64,000 nt of DNA from Closterium sp. Naga37s-1 (taxonomy: Eukaryota; Streptophyta; Zygnematophyceae; Desmidiales; Closteriaceae). The notes below the pieces were generated by a model. The model did no database searches, had not been told where the DNA came from, and saw only the letters and a list, made by a program, of their open reading frames with translations. A program made the translations under genes and the position numbers. This document shows positions 51,601 to 63,600 of the stretch, in pieces; position 1 is the first letter of the stretch; each line of letters begins with the position of its first letter. The DNA lies in assembly GCA_947471745.1 (NCBI GenBank), contig CANJKZ010000088.1:1362001-1426000 (forward strand), in the 5' to 3' direction.

Positions 51601-54600
51601 GAGCAAGCCGAGAGGAGGAGGGCGGGGGTAAGCAGGAGGGGGAGCAAGCCGAGAGGAGGAGGGCGGGGGTAAGCAGGAGGGGGAGCAAGCCGAGAGGAGG
51701 AGGGCGGGGGTAAGCAGGAGGGGGAGCAAGCCGAGAGGAGGAGGGCGGGGGTAAGCAGGAGGGGGAGCAAGCCGAGAGGAGGAGGGCGGGGGTAAGCAGG
51801 AGGGGGAGCAAGCCGAGAGGAGGAGGGCGGGGGTAAGCAGGAGGGGGAGCAAGCCGAGAGGAGGAGGGCGGGGGTAAGCAGGAGGGGGAGCAAGCCGAGA
51901 GGAGGAGGGCGGGGGTAAGCAGGAGGGGGAGCAAGCCGAGAGGAGGAGGGCGGGGGGTAAGCAGGAGGGGGAGCAAGCCGAGAGGAGGAGGGCGGGGGTA
52001 AGCAGGAGGGGGAGCAAGCCGAGAGGAGGAGGGCGGGGGTAAGCAGGAGGGGGAGCAAGCCGAGAGGAGGAGGGCGGGGGTAAGCAGGAGGGGGAGCAAG
52101 CCGAGAGGAGGAGGGCGGGGGTAAGCAGGAGGGGGAGCAAGCCGAGAGGAGGAGGGCGGGGGTAAGCAGGAGGGGGAGCAAGCCGAGAGGAGGAGGGCGG
52201 GGGTAAGCAGGAGGGGGAGCAAGCCGAGAGGAGGAGGGCGGGGGTAAGCAGGAGGGGGAGCAAGCCGAGAGGAGGAGGGCGGGGGTAAGCAGGAGGGGGA
52301 GCAAGCCGAGAGGAGGAGGGCGGGGGTAAGCAGGAGGGGGAGCAAGCCGAGAGGAGGAGGGCGGGGGTAAGCAGGAGGGGGAGCAAGCCGAGAGGAGGAG
52401 GGCGGGGGTAAGCAGGAGGGGGAGCAAGCCGAGAGGAGGAGGGCGGGGGTAAGCAGGAGGGGGAGCAAGCCGAGAGGAGGAGGGCGGGGGTAAGCAGGAG
52501 GGGGAGCAAGCCGAGAGGAGGAGGGCGGGGGTAAGCAGGAGGGGGAGCAAGCCGAGAGGAGGAGGGCGGGGGTAAGCAGGAGGGGGAGCAAGCCGAGAGG
52601 AGGAGGGCGGGGGTAAGCAGGAGGGGGAGCAAGCCGAGAGGAGGAGGGCGGGGGTAAGCAGGAGGGGGAGCAAGCCGAGAGGAGGAGGGCGGGGGTAAGC
52701 AGGAGGGGGAGCAAGCCGAGAGGAGGAGGGCGGGGGTAAGCAGGAGGGGGAGCAAGCCGAGAGGAGGAGGGCGGGGGTAAGCAGGAGGGGGAGCAAGCCG
52801 AGAGGAGGAGGGCGGGGGTAAGCAGGAGGGGGAGCAAGCCGAGAGGAGGAGGGCGGGGGTAAGCAGGAGGGGGAGCAAGCCGAGAGGAGGAGGGCGGGGG
52901 TAAGCAGGAGGGGGAGCAAGCCGAGAGGAGGAGGGCGGGGGTAAGCAGGAGGGGGAGCAAGCCGAGAGGAGGAGGGCGGGGGTAAGCAGGAGGGGGAGCA
53001 AGCCGAGAGGAGGAGGGCGGGGGTAAGCAGGAGGGGGAGCAAGCCGAGAGGAGGAGGGCGGGGGTAAGCAGGAGGGGGAGCAAGCCGAGAGGAGGAGGGC
53101 GGGGGTAAGCAGGAGGGGGAGCAAGCCGAGAGGAGGAGGGCGGGGGTAAGCAGGAGGGGGAGCAAGCCGAGAGGAGGAGGGCGGGGGTAAGCAGGAGGGG
53201 GAGCAAGCCGAGAGGAGGAGGGCGGGGGTAAGCAGGAGGGGGAGCAAGCCGAGAGGAGGAGGGCGGGGGTAAGCAGGAGGGGGAGCAAGCCGAGAGGAGG
53301 AGGGCGGGGGTAAGCAGGAGGGGGAGCAAGCCGAGAGGAGGAGGGCGGGGGTAAGCAGGAGGGGGAGCAAGCCGAGAGGAGGAGGGCGGGGGTAAGCAGG
53401 AGGGGGAGCAAGCCGAGAGGAGGAGGGCGGGGGTAAGCAGGAGGGGGAGCAAGCCGAGAGGAGGAGGGCGGGGGTAAGCAGGAGGGGGAGCAAGCCGAGA
53501 GGAGGAGGGCGGGGGTAAGCAGGAGGGGGAGCAAGCCGAGAGGAGGAGGGCGGGGGTAAGCAGGAGGGGGAGCAAGCCGAGAGGAGGAGGGCGGGGGTAA
53601 GCAGGAGGGGGAGCAAGCCGAGAGGAGGAGGGCGGGGGTAAGCAGGAGGGGGAGCAAGCCGAGAGGAGGAGGGCGGGGGTAAGCAGGAGGGGGAGCAAGC
53701 CGAGAGGAGGAGGGCGGGGGTAAGCAGGAGGGGGAGCAAGCCGAGAGGAGGAGGGCGGGGGTAAGCAGGAGGGGGAGCAAGCCGAGAGGAGGAGGGCGGG
53801 GGTAAGCAGGAGGGGGAGCAAGCCGAGAGGAGGAGGGCGGGGGTAAGCAGGAGGGGGAGCAAGCCGAGAGGAGGAGGGCGGGGGTAAGCAGGAGGGGGAG
53901 CAAGCCGAGAGGAGGAGGGCGGGGGTAAGCAGGAGGGGGAGCAAGCCGAGAGGAGGAGGGCGGGGGTAAGCAGGAGGGGGAGCAAGCCGAGAGGAGGAGG
54001 GCGGGGGTAAGCAGGAGGGGGAGCAAGCCGAGAGGAGGAGGGCGGGGGTAAGCAGGAGGGGGAGCAAGCCGAGAGGAGGAGGGCGGGGGTAAGCAGGAGG
54101 GGGAGCAAGCCGAGAGGAGGAGGGCGGGGGTAAGCAGGAGGGGGAGCAAGCCGAGAGGAGGAGGGCGGGGGTAAGCAGGAGGGGGAGCAAGCCGAGAGGA
54201 GGAGGGCGGGGGTAAGCAGGAGGGGGAGCAAGCCGAGAGGAGGAGGGCGGGGGTAAGCAGGAGGGGGAGCAAGCCGAGAGGAGGAGGGCGGGGGTAAGCA
54301 GGAGGGGGAGCAAGCCGAGAGGAGGAGGGCGGGGGTAAGCAGGAGGGGGAGCAAGCCGAGAGGAGGAGGGCGGGGGTAAGCAGGAGGGGGAGCAAGCCGA
54401 GAGGAGGAGGGCGGGGGTAAGCAGGAGGGGGAGCAAGCCGAGAGGAGGAGGGCGGGGGTAAGCAGGAGGGGGAGCAAGCCGAGAGGAGGAGGGCGGGGGT
54501 AAGCAGGAGGGGGAGCAAGCCGAGAGGAGGAGGGCGGGGGTAAGCAGGAGGGGGAGCAAGCCGAGAGGAGGAGGGCGGGGGTAAGCAGGAGGGGGAGCAA

Positions 54601-57600
54601 GCCGAGAGGAGGAGGGCGGGGGTAAGCAGGAGGGGGAGCAAGCCGAGAGGAGGAGGGCGGGGGTAAGCAGGAGGGGGAGCAAGCCGAGAGGAGGAGGGCG
54701 GGGGTAAGCAGGAGGGGGAGCAAGCCGAGAGGAGGAGGGCGGGGGTAAGCAGGAGGGGGAGCAAGCCGAGAGGAGGAGGGCGGGGGTAAGCAGGAGGGGG
54801 AGCAAGCCGAGAGGAGGAGGGCGGGGGTAAGCAGGAGGGGGAGCAAGCCGAGAGGAGGAGGGGCGGGGGTAAGCAGGAGGGGGAGCAAGCCGAGAGGAGG
54901 AGGGCGGGGGTAAGCAGGAGGGGGAGCAAGCCGAGAGGAGGAGGGCGGGGGTAAGCAGGAGGGGGAGCAAGCCGAGAGGAGGAGGGCGGGGGTAAGCAGG
55001 AGGGGGAGCAAGCCGAGAGGAGGAGGGCGGGGGTAAGCAGGAGGGGGAGCAAGCCGAGAGGAGGAGGGCGGGGGTAAGCAGGAGGGGGAGCAAGCCGAGA
55101 GGAGGAGGGCGGGGGTAAGCAGGAGGGGGAGCAAGCCGAGAGGAGGAGGGCGGGGGGTAAGCAGGAGGGGGAGCAAGCCGAGAGGAGGAGGGCGGGGGTA
55201 AGCAGGAGGGGGAGCAAGCCGAGAGGAGGAGGGCGGGGGTAAGCAGGAGGGGGAGCAAGCCGAGAGGAGGAGGGCGGGGGTAAGCAGGAGGGGGAGCAAG
55301 CCGAGAGGAGGAGGGCGGGGGTAAGCAGGAGGGGGAGCAAGCCGAGAGGAGGAGGGCGGGGGTAAGCAGGAGGGGGAGCAAGCCGAGAGGAGGAGGGCGG
55401 GGGTAAGCAGGAGGGGGAGCAAGCCGAGAGGAGGAGGGCGGGGGTAAGCAGGAGGGGGAGCAAGCCGAGAGGAGGAGGGCGGGGGTAAGCAGGAGGGGGA
55501 GCAAGCCGAGAGGAGGAGGGCGGGGGTAAGCAGGAGGGGGAGCAAGCCGAGAGGAGGAGGGCGGGGGTAAGCAGGAGGGGGAGCAAGCCGAGAGGAGGAG
55601 GGCGGGGGTAAGCAGGAGGGGGAGCAAGCCGAGAGGAGGAGGGCGGGGGTAAGCAGGAGGGGGAGCAAGCCGAGAGGAGGAGGGCGGGGGTAAGCAGGAG
55701 GGGGAGCAAGCCGAGAGGAGGAGGGCGGGGGTAAGCAGGAGGGGGAGCAAGCCGAGAGGAGGAGGGCGGGGGTAAGCAGGAGGGGGAGCAAGCCGAGAGG
55801 AGGAGGGCGGGGGTAAGCAGGAGGGGGAGCAAGCCGAGAGGAGGAGGGCGGGGGTAAGCAGGAGGGGGAGCAAGCCGAGAGGAGGAGGGCGGGGGTAAGC
55901 AGGAGGGGGAGCAAGCCGAGAGGAGGAGGGCGGGGGTAAGCAGGAGGGGGAGCAAGCCGAGAGGAGGAGGGCGGGGGTAAGCAGGAGGGGGAGCAAGCCG
56001 AGAGGAGGAGGGCGGGGGTAAGCAGGAGGGGGAGCAAGCCGAGAGGAGGAGGGCGGGGGTAAGCAGGAGGGGGAGCAAGCCGAGAGGAGGAGGGCGGGGG
56101 TAAGCAGGAGGGGGAGCAAGCCGAGAGGAGGAGGGCGGGGGTAAGCAGGAGGGGGAGCAAGCCGAGAGGAGGAGGGCGGGGGTAAGCAGGAGGGGGAGCA
56201 AGCCGAGAGGAGGAGGGCGGGGGTAAGCAGGAGGGGGAGCAAGCCGAGAGGAGGAGGGCGGGGGTAAGCAGGAGGGGGAGCAAGCCGAGAGGAGGAGGGC
56301 GGGGGTAAGCAGGAGGGGGAGCAAGCCGAGAGGAGGAGGGCGGGGGTAAGCAGGAGGGGGAGCAAGCCGAGAGGAGGAGGGCGGGGGTAAGCAGGAGGGG
56401 GAGCAAGCCGAGAGGAGGAGGGCGGGGGTAAGCAGGAGGGGGAGCAAGCCGAGAGGAGGAGGGCGGGGGTAAGCAGGAGGGGGAGCAAGCCGAGAGGAGG
56501 AGGGCGGGGGTAAGCAGGAGGGGGAGCAAGCCGAGAGGAGGAGGGCGGGGGTAAGCAGGAGGGGGAGCAAGCCGAGAGGAGGAGGGCGGGGGTAAGCAGG
56601 AGGGGGAGCAAGCCGAGAGGAGGAGGGCGGGGGTAAGCAGGAGGGGGAGCAAGCCGAGAGGAGGAGGGCGGGGGTAAGCAGGAGGGGGAGCAAGCCGAGA
56701 GGAGGAGGGCGGGGGTAAGCAGGAGGGGGAGCAAGCCGAGAGGAGGAGGGCGGGGGTAAGCAGGAGGGGAGCAAGCCGAGAGGAGGAGGGCGGGGGTAAG
56801 CAGGAGGGGGAGCAAGCCGAGAGGAGGAGGGCGGGGGTAAGCAGGAGGGGGAGCAAGCCGAGAGGAGGAGGGCGGGGGTAAGCAGGAGGGGGAGCAAGCC
56901 GAGAGGAGGAGGGCGGGGGTAAGCAGGAGGGGGAGCAAGCCGAGAGGAGGAGGGCGGGGGTAAGCAGGAGGGGGAGCAAGCCGAGAGGAGGAGGGCGGGG
57001 GTAAGCAGGAGGGGGAGCAAGCCGAGAGGAGGAGGGCGGGGGTAAGCAGGAGGGGGAGCAAGCCGAGAGGAGGAGGGCGGGGTAAGCAGGAGGGGGAGCA
57101 AGCCGAGAGGAGGAGGGCGGGGGTAAGCAGGAGGGGGAGCAAGCCGAGAGGAGGAGGGCGGGGGTAAGCAGGAGGGGGAGCAAGCCGAGAGGAGGAGGGC
57201 GGGGGTAAGCAGGAGGGGGAGCAAGCCGAGAGGAGGAGGGCGGGGGTAAGCAGGAGGGGGAGCAAGCCGAGAGGAGGAGGGCGGGGGTAAGCAGGAGGGG
57301 GAGCAAGCCGAGAGGAGGAGGGCGGGGGTAAGCAGGAGGGGGAGCAAGCCGAGAGGAGGAGGGCGGGGGTAAGCAGGAGGGGGAGCAAGCCGAGAGGAGG
57401 AGGGCGGGGGTAAGCAGGAGGGGGAGCAAGCCGAGAGGAGGAGGGCGGGGGTAAGCAGGAGGGGGAGCAAGCCGAGAGGAGGAGGGCGGGGGTAAGCAGG
57501 AGGGGGAGCAAGCCGAGAGGAGGAGGGCGGGGGTAAGCAGGAGGGGGAGCAAGCCGAGAGGAGGAGGGCGGGGGTAAGCAGGAGGGGGAGCAAGCCGAGA

Positions 57601-60600
57601 GGAGGAGGGCGGGGGTAAGCAGGAGGGGGAGCAAGCCGAGAGGAGAGGGCGGGGGTAAGGGGGGTCAGCGGGGGTAAGCAGGAGGGGGAGCAAGCCGAGA
57701 GGAGGAGGGCGGGGGTAAGCAGGAGGGGGAGCAAGCCGAGAGGAGGAGGGCGGGGGTAAGCAGGAGGGGGAGCAAGCCGAGAGGAGGAGGGCGGGGGTAA
57801 GCAGGAGGGGGAGCAAGCCGAGAGGAGGAGGGCGGGGGTAAGCAGGAGGGGGAGCAAGCCGAGAGGAGGAGGGCGGGGGTAAGCAGGAGGGGGAGCAAGC
57901 CGAGAGGAGGAGGGCGGGGGTAAGCAGGAGGGGGAGCAAGCCGAGAGGAGGAGGGCGGGGGTAAGCAGGAGGGGGAGCAAGCCGAGAGGAGGAGGGCGGG
58001 GGTAAGCAGGAGGGGGAGCAAGCCGAGAGGAGGAGGGCGGGGGTAAGCAGGAGGGGGAGCAAGCCGAGAGGAGGAGGGCGGGGGTAAGCAGGAGGGGGAG
58101 CAAGCCGAGAGGAGGAGGGCGGGGGTAAGCAGGAGGGGGAGCAAGCCGAGAGGAGGAGGGCGGGGGTAAGCAGGAGGGGGAGCAAGCCGAGAGGAGGAGG
58201 GCGGGGGTAAGCAGGAGGGGGAGCAAGCCGAGAGGAGGAGGGCGGGGGTAAGCAGGAGGGGGAGCAAGCCGAGAGGAGGAGGGCGGGGGTAAGCAGGAGG
58301 GGGAGCAAGCCGAGAGGAGGAGGGCGGGGGTAAGCAGGAGGGGGAGCAAGCCGAGAGGAGGAGGGCGGGGGTAAGCAGGAGGGGGAGCAAGCCGAGAGGA
58401 GGAGGGCGGGGGGTAAGCAGGAGGGGGAGCAAGCCGAGAGGAGGAGGGCGGGGGTAAGCAGGAGGGGGAGCAAGCCGAGAGGAGGAGGGCGGGGGTAAGC
58501 AGGAGGGGGAGCAAGCCGAGAGGAGGAGGGCGGGGGTAAGCAGGAGGGGGAGCAAGCCGAGAGGAGGAGGGCGGGGGTAAGCAGGAGGGGGAGCAAGCCG
58601 AGAGGAGGAGGGCGGGGGTAAGCAGGAGGGGGAGCAAGCCGAGAGGAGGAGGGCGGGGGTAAGCAGGAGGGGGAGCAAGCCGAGAGGAGGAGGGCGGGGG
58701 TAAGCAGGAGGGGGAGCAAGCCGAGAGGAGGAGGGCGGGGGTAAGCAGGAGGGGGAGCAAGCCGAGAGGAGGAGGGCGGGGGTAAGCAGGAGGGGGAGCA
58801 AGCCGAGAGGAGGAGGGCGGGGGTAAGCAGGAGGGGGAGCAAGCCGAGAGGAGGAGGGCGGGGGTAAGCAGGAGGGGGAGCAAGCCGAGAGGAGGAGGGC
58901 GGGGGTAAGCAGGAGGGGGAGCAAGCCGAGAGGAGGAGGGCGGGGGTAAGCAGGAGGGGGAGCAAGCCGAGAGGAGGAGGGCGGGGGGTAAGCAGGAGGG
59001 GGAGCAAGCCGAGAGGAGGAGGGCGGGGGTAAGCAGGAGGGGGAGCAAGCCGAGAGGAGGAGGGCGGGGGTAAGCAGGAGGGGGAGCAAGCCGAGAGGAG
59101 GAGGGCGGGGGTAAGCAGGAGGGGGAGCAAGCCGAGAGGAGGAGGGCGGGGGTAAGCAGGAGGGGGAGCAAGCCGAGAGGAGGAGGGCGGGGGTAAGCAG
59201 GAGGGGGAGCAAGCCGAGAGGAGGAGGGCGGGGGTAAGCAGGAGGGGGAGCAAGCCGAGAGGAGGAGGGCGGGGGTAAGCAGGAGGGGGAGCAAGCCGAG
59301 AGGAGGAGGGCGGGGGTAAGCAGGAGGGGGAGCAAGCCGAGAGGAGGAGGGCGGGGGTAAGCAGGAGGGGGAGCAAGCCGAGAGGAGGAGGGCGGGGGTA
59401 AGCAGGAGGGGGAGCAAGCCGAGAGGAGGAGGGCGGGGGTAAGCAGGAGGGGGAGCAAGCCGAGAGGAGGAGGGCGGGGTAAGCAGGAGGGGGAGCAAGC
59501 CGAGAGGAGGAGGGCGGGGGTAAGCAGGAGGGGGAGCAAGCCGAGGAGGAGGGCGGGGGTAAGCAGGAGGGGGAGCAAGCCGAGAGGAGGAGGGCGGGGG
59601 TAAGCAGGAGGGGGAGCAAGCCGAGAGGAGGAGGGCGGGGGTAAGCAGGAGGGGGAGCAAGCCGAGAGGAGGAGGGCGGGGGTAAGCAGGAGGGGGAGCA
59701 AGCCGAGAGGAGGAGGGCGGGGGTAAGCAGGAGGGGGAGCAAGCCGAGAGGAGGAGGGCGGGGGTAAGCAGGAGGGGGAGCAAGCCGAGAGGAGGAGGGC
59801 GGGGGTAAGCAGGAGGGGGAGCAAGCCGAGAGGAGGAGGGCGGGGGTAAGCAGGAGGGGGAGCAAGCCGAGAGGAGGAGGGCGGGGGGTAAGCAGGAGGG
59901 GGAGCAAGCCGAGAGGAGGAGGGCGGGGGTAAGCAGGAGGGGGAGCAAGCCGAGAGGAGGAGGGCGGGGGTAAGCAGGAGGGGGAGCAAGCCGAGAGGAG
60001 GAGGGCGGGGGTAAGCAGGAGGGGGAGCAAGCCGAGAGGAGGAGGGCGGGGGTAAGCAGGAGGGGGAGCAAGCCGAGAGGAGGAGGGCGGGGGTAAGCAG
60101 GAGGGGGAGCAAGCCGAGAGGAGGAGGGCGGGGGTAAGCAGGAGGGGGAGCAAGCCGAGAGGAGGAGGGCGGGGGTAAGCAGGAGGGGGAGCAAGCCGAG
60201 AGGAGGAGGGCGGGGGTAAGCAGGAGGGGGAGCAAGCCGAGAGGAGGAGGGCGGGGGTAAGCAGGAGGGGGAGCAAGCCGAGAGGAGGAGGGCGGGGGTA
60301 AGCAGGAGGGGGAGCAAGCCGAGAGGAGGAGGGCGGGGGTAAGCAGGAGGGGGAGCAAGCCGAGAGGAGGAGGGCGGGGGTAAGCAGGAGGGGGAGCAAG
60401 CCGAGAGGAGGAGGGCGGGGGTAAGCAGGAGGGGGAGCAAGCCGAGAGGAGGAGGGCGGGGGTAAGCAGGAGGGGGAGCAAGCCGAGAGGAGGAGGGCGG
60501 GGGTAAGCAGGAGGGGGAGCAAGCCGAGAGGAGGAGGGCGGGGGTAAGCAGGAGGGGGAGCAAGCCGAGAGGAGGAGGGCGGGGGTAAGCAGGAGGGGGA

Positions 60601-63600
60601 GCAAGCCGAGAGGAGGAGGGCGGGGTAAGCAGGAGGGGGAGCAAGCCGAGAGGAGGAGGGCGGGGGTAAGCAGGAGGGGGAGCAAGCCGAGAGGAGGAGG
60701 GCGGGGGTAAGCAGGAGGGGGAGCAAGCCGAGAGGAGGAGGGCGGGGGTAAGCAGGAGGGGGAGCAAGCCGAGAGGAGGAGGGCGGGGGTAAGCAGGAGG
60801 GGGAGCAAGCCGAGAGGAGGAGGGCGGGGGTAAGCAGGAGGGGAGCAAGCCGAGAGGAGGAGGGCGGGGGTAAGCAGGAGGGGGAGCAAGCCGAGAGGAG
60901 GAGGGCGGGGGTAAGCAGGAGGGGGAGCAAGCCGAGAGGAGGAGGGCGGGGGTAAGCAGGAGGGGGAGCAAGCCGGAGAGGAGGAGGGCGGGGGTAAGCA
61001 GGAGGGGGAGCAAGCCGAGAGGAGGAGGGCGGGGGTAAGCAGGAGGGGGAGCAAGCCGAGAGGAGGAGGGCGGGGGTAAGCAGGAGGGGGAGCAAGCCGA
61101 GAGGAGGAGGGCGGGGGTAAGCAGGAGGGGGAGCAAGCCGAGAGGAGGAGGGCGGGGGTAAGCAGGAGGGGGAGCAAGCCGAGAGGAGGAGGGCGGGGGT
61201 AAGCAGGAGGGGGAGCAAGCCGAGAGGAGGAGGGCGGGGGTAAGCAGGAGGGGGAGCAAGCCGAGAGGAGGAGGGCGGGGGTAAGCAGGAGGGGGAGCAA
61301 GCCGAGAGGAGGAGGGCGGGGGTAAGCAGGAGGGGGAGCAAGCCGAGAGGAGGAGGGCGGGGGTAAGCAGGAGGGGGAGCAAGCCGAGAGGAGGAGGGCG
61401 GGGGTAAGCAGGAGGGGGAGCAAGCCGAGAGGAGGAGGGCGGGGGTAAGCAGGAGGGGGAGCAAGCCGAGAGGAGGAGGGCGGGGGTAAGCAGGAGGGGG
61501 AGCAAGCCGAGAGGAGGAGGGCGGGGGTAAGCAGGAGGGGGAGCAAGCCGAGAGGAGGAGGGCGGGGGTAAGCAGGAGGGGGAGCAAGCCGAGAGGAGGA
61601 GGGCGGGGGTAAGCAGGAGGGGGAGCAAGCCGAGAGGAGGAGGGCGGGGGTAAGCAGGAGGGGGAGCAAGCCGAGAGGAGGAGGGCGGGGGTAAGCAGGA
61701 GGGGGAGCAAGCCGAGAGGAGGAGGGCGGGGGTAAGCAGGAGGGGGAGCAAGCCGAGAGGAGGAGGGCGGGGGTAAGCAGGAGGGGGAGCAAGCCGAGAG
61801 GAGGAGGGCGGGGGTAAGCAGGAGGGGGAGCAAGCCGAGAGGAGGAGGGCGGGGTAAGCAGGAGGGGGAGCAAGCCGAGAGGAGGAGGGCGGGGGTAAGC
61901 AGGAGGGGGAGCAAGCCGAGAGGAGGAGGGCGGGGGTAAGCAGGAGGGGGAGCAAGCCGAGAGGAGGAGGGCGGGGGTAAGCAGGAGGGGGAGCAAGCCG
62001 AGAGGAGGAGGGCGGGGGTAAGCAGGAGGGGGAGCAAGCCGAGAGGAGGAGGGCGGGGGTAAGCAGGAGGGGGAGCAAGCCGAGAGGAGGAGGGCGGGGG
62101 TAAGCAGGAGGGGGAGCAAGCCGAGAGGAGGAGGGCGGGGGTAAGCAGGAGGGGGAGCAAGCCGAGAGGAGGAGGGCGGGGGTAAGCAGGAGGGGGAGCA
62201 AGCCGAGAGGAGGAGGGCGGGGGTAAGCAGGAGGGGGAGCAAGCCGAGAGGAGGAGGGCGGGGGTAAGCAGGAGGGGGAGCAAGCCGAGAGGAGGAGGGC
62301 GGGGGTAAGCAGGAGGGGGAGCAAGCCGAGAGGAGGAGGGCGGGGGTAAGCAGGAGGGGGAGCAAGCCGAGAGGAGGAGGGCGGGGGTAAGCAGGAGGGG
62401 GAGCAAGCCGAGAGGAGGAGGGCGGGGGTAAGCAGGAGGGGGAGCAAGCCGAGAGGAGGAGGGCGGGGGTAAGCAGGAGGGGGAGCAAGCCGAGAGGAGG
62501 AGGGCGGGGGTAAGCAGGAGGGGGAGCAAGCCGAGAGGAGGAGGGCGGGGGTAAGCAGGAGGGGGAGCAAGCCGAGAGGAGGAGGGCGGGGGTAAGCAGG
62601 AGGGGGAGCAAGCCGAGAGGAGGAGGGCGGGGGTAAGCAGGAGGGGGAGCAAGCCGAGAGGAGGAGGGCGGGGGTAAGCAGGAGGGGGAGCAAGCCGAGA
62701 GGAGGAGGGCGGGGGTAAGCAGGAGGGGGAGCAAGCCGAGAGGAGGAGGGCGGGGGTAAGCAGGAGGGGGAGCAAGCCGAGAGGAGGAGGGCGGGGGTAA
62801 GCAGGAGGGGGAGCAAGCCGAGAGGAGGAGGGCGGGGGTAAGCAGGAGGGGGAGCAAGCCGAGAGGAGGAGGGCGGGGGTAAGCAGGAGGGGGAGCAAGC
62901 CGAGAGGAGGAGGGCGGGGGTAAGCAGGAGGGGGAGCAAGCCGAGAGGAGGAGGGCGGGGGTAAGCAGGAGGGGGAGCAAGCCGAGAGGAGGAGGGCGGG
63001 GGTAAGCAGGAGGGGGAGCAAGCCGAGAGGAGGAGGGCGGGGGTAAGCAGGAGGGGGAGCAAGCCGAGAGGAGGAGGGCGGGGGTAAGCAGGAGGGGGAG
63101 CAAGCCGAGAGGAGGAGGGCGGGGGTAAGCAGGAGGGGGAGCAAGCCGAGAGGAGGAGGGCGGGGGTAAGCAGGAGGGGGAGCAAGCCGAGAGGAGGAGG
63201 GCGGGGGTAAGCAGGAGGGGGAGCAAGCCGAGAGGAGGAGGGCGGGGGTAAGCAGGAGGGGGAGCAAGCCGAGAGGAGGAGGGCGGGGGTAAGCAGGAGG
63301 GGGAGCAAGCCGAGAGGAGGAGGGCGGGGGTAAGCAGGAGGGGGAGCAAGCCGAGAGGAGGAGGGCGGGGGTAAGCAGGAGGGGGAGCAAGCCGAGAGGA
63401 GGAGGGCGGGGGTAAGCAGGAGGGGGAGCAAGCCGAGAGGAGGAGGGCGGGGGTAAGCAGGAGGGGGAGCAAGCCGAGAGGAGGAGGGCGGGGGTAAGCA
63501 GGAGGGGGAGCAAGCCGAGAGGAGGAGGGCGGGGGTAAGCAGGAGGGGGAGCAAGCCGAGAGGAGGAGGGCGGGGGTAAGCAGGAGGGGGAGCAAGCCGA

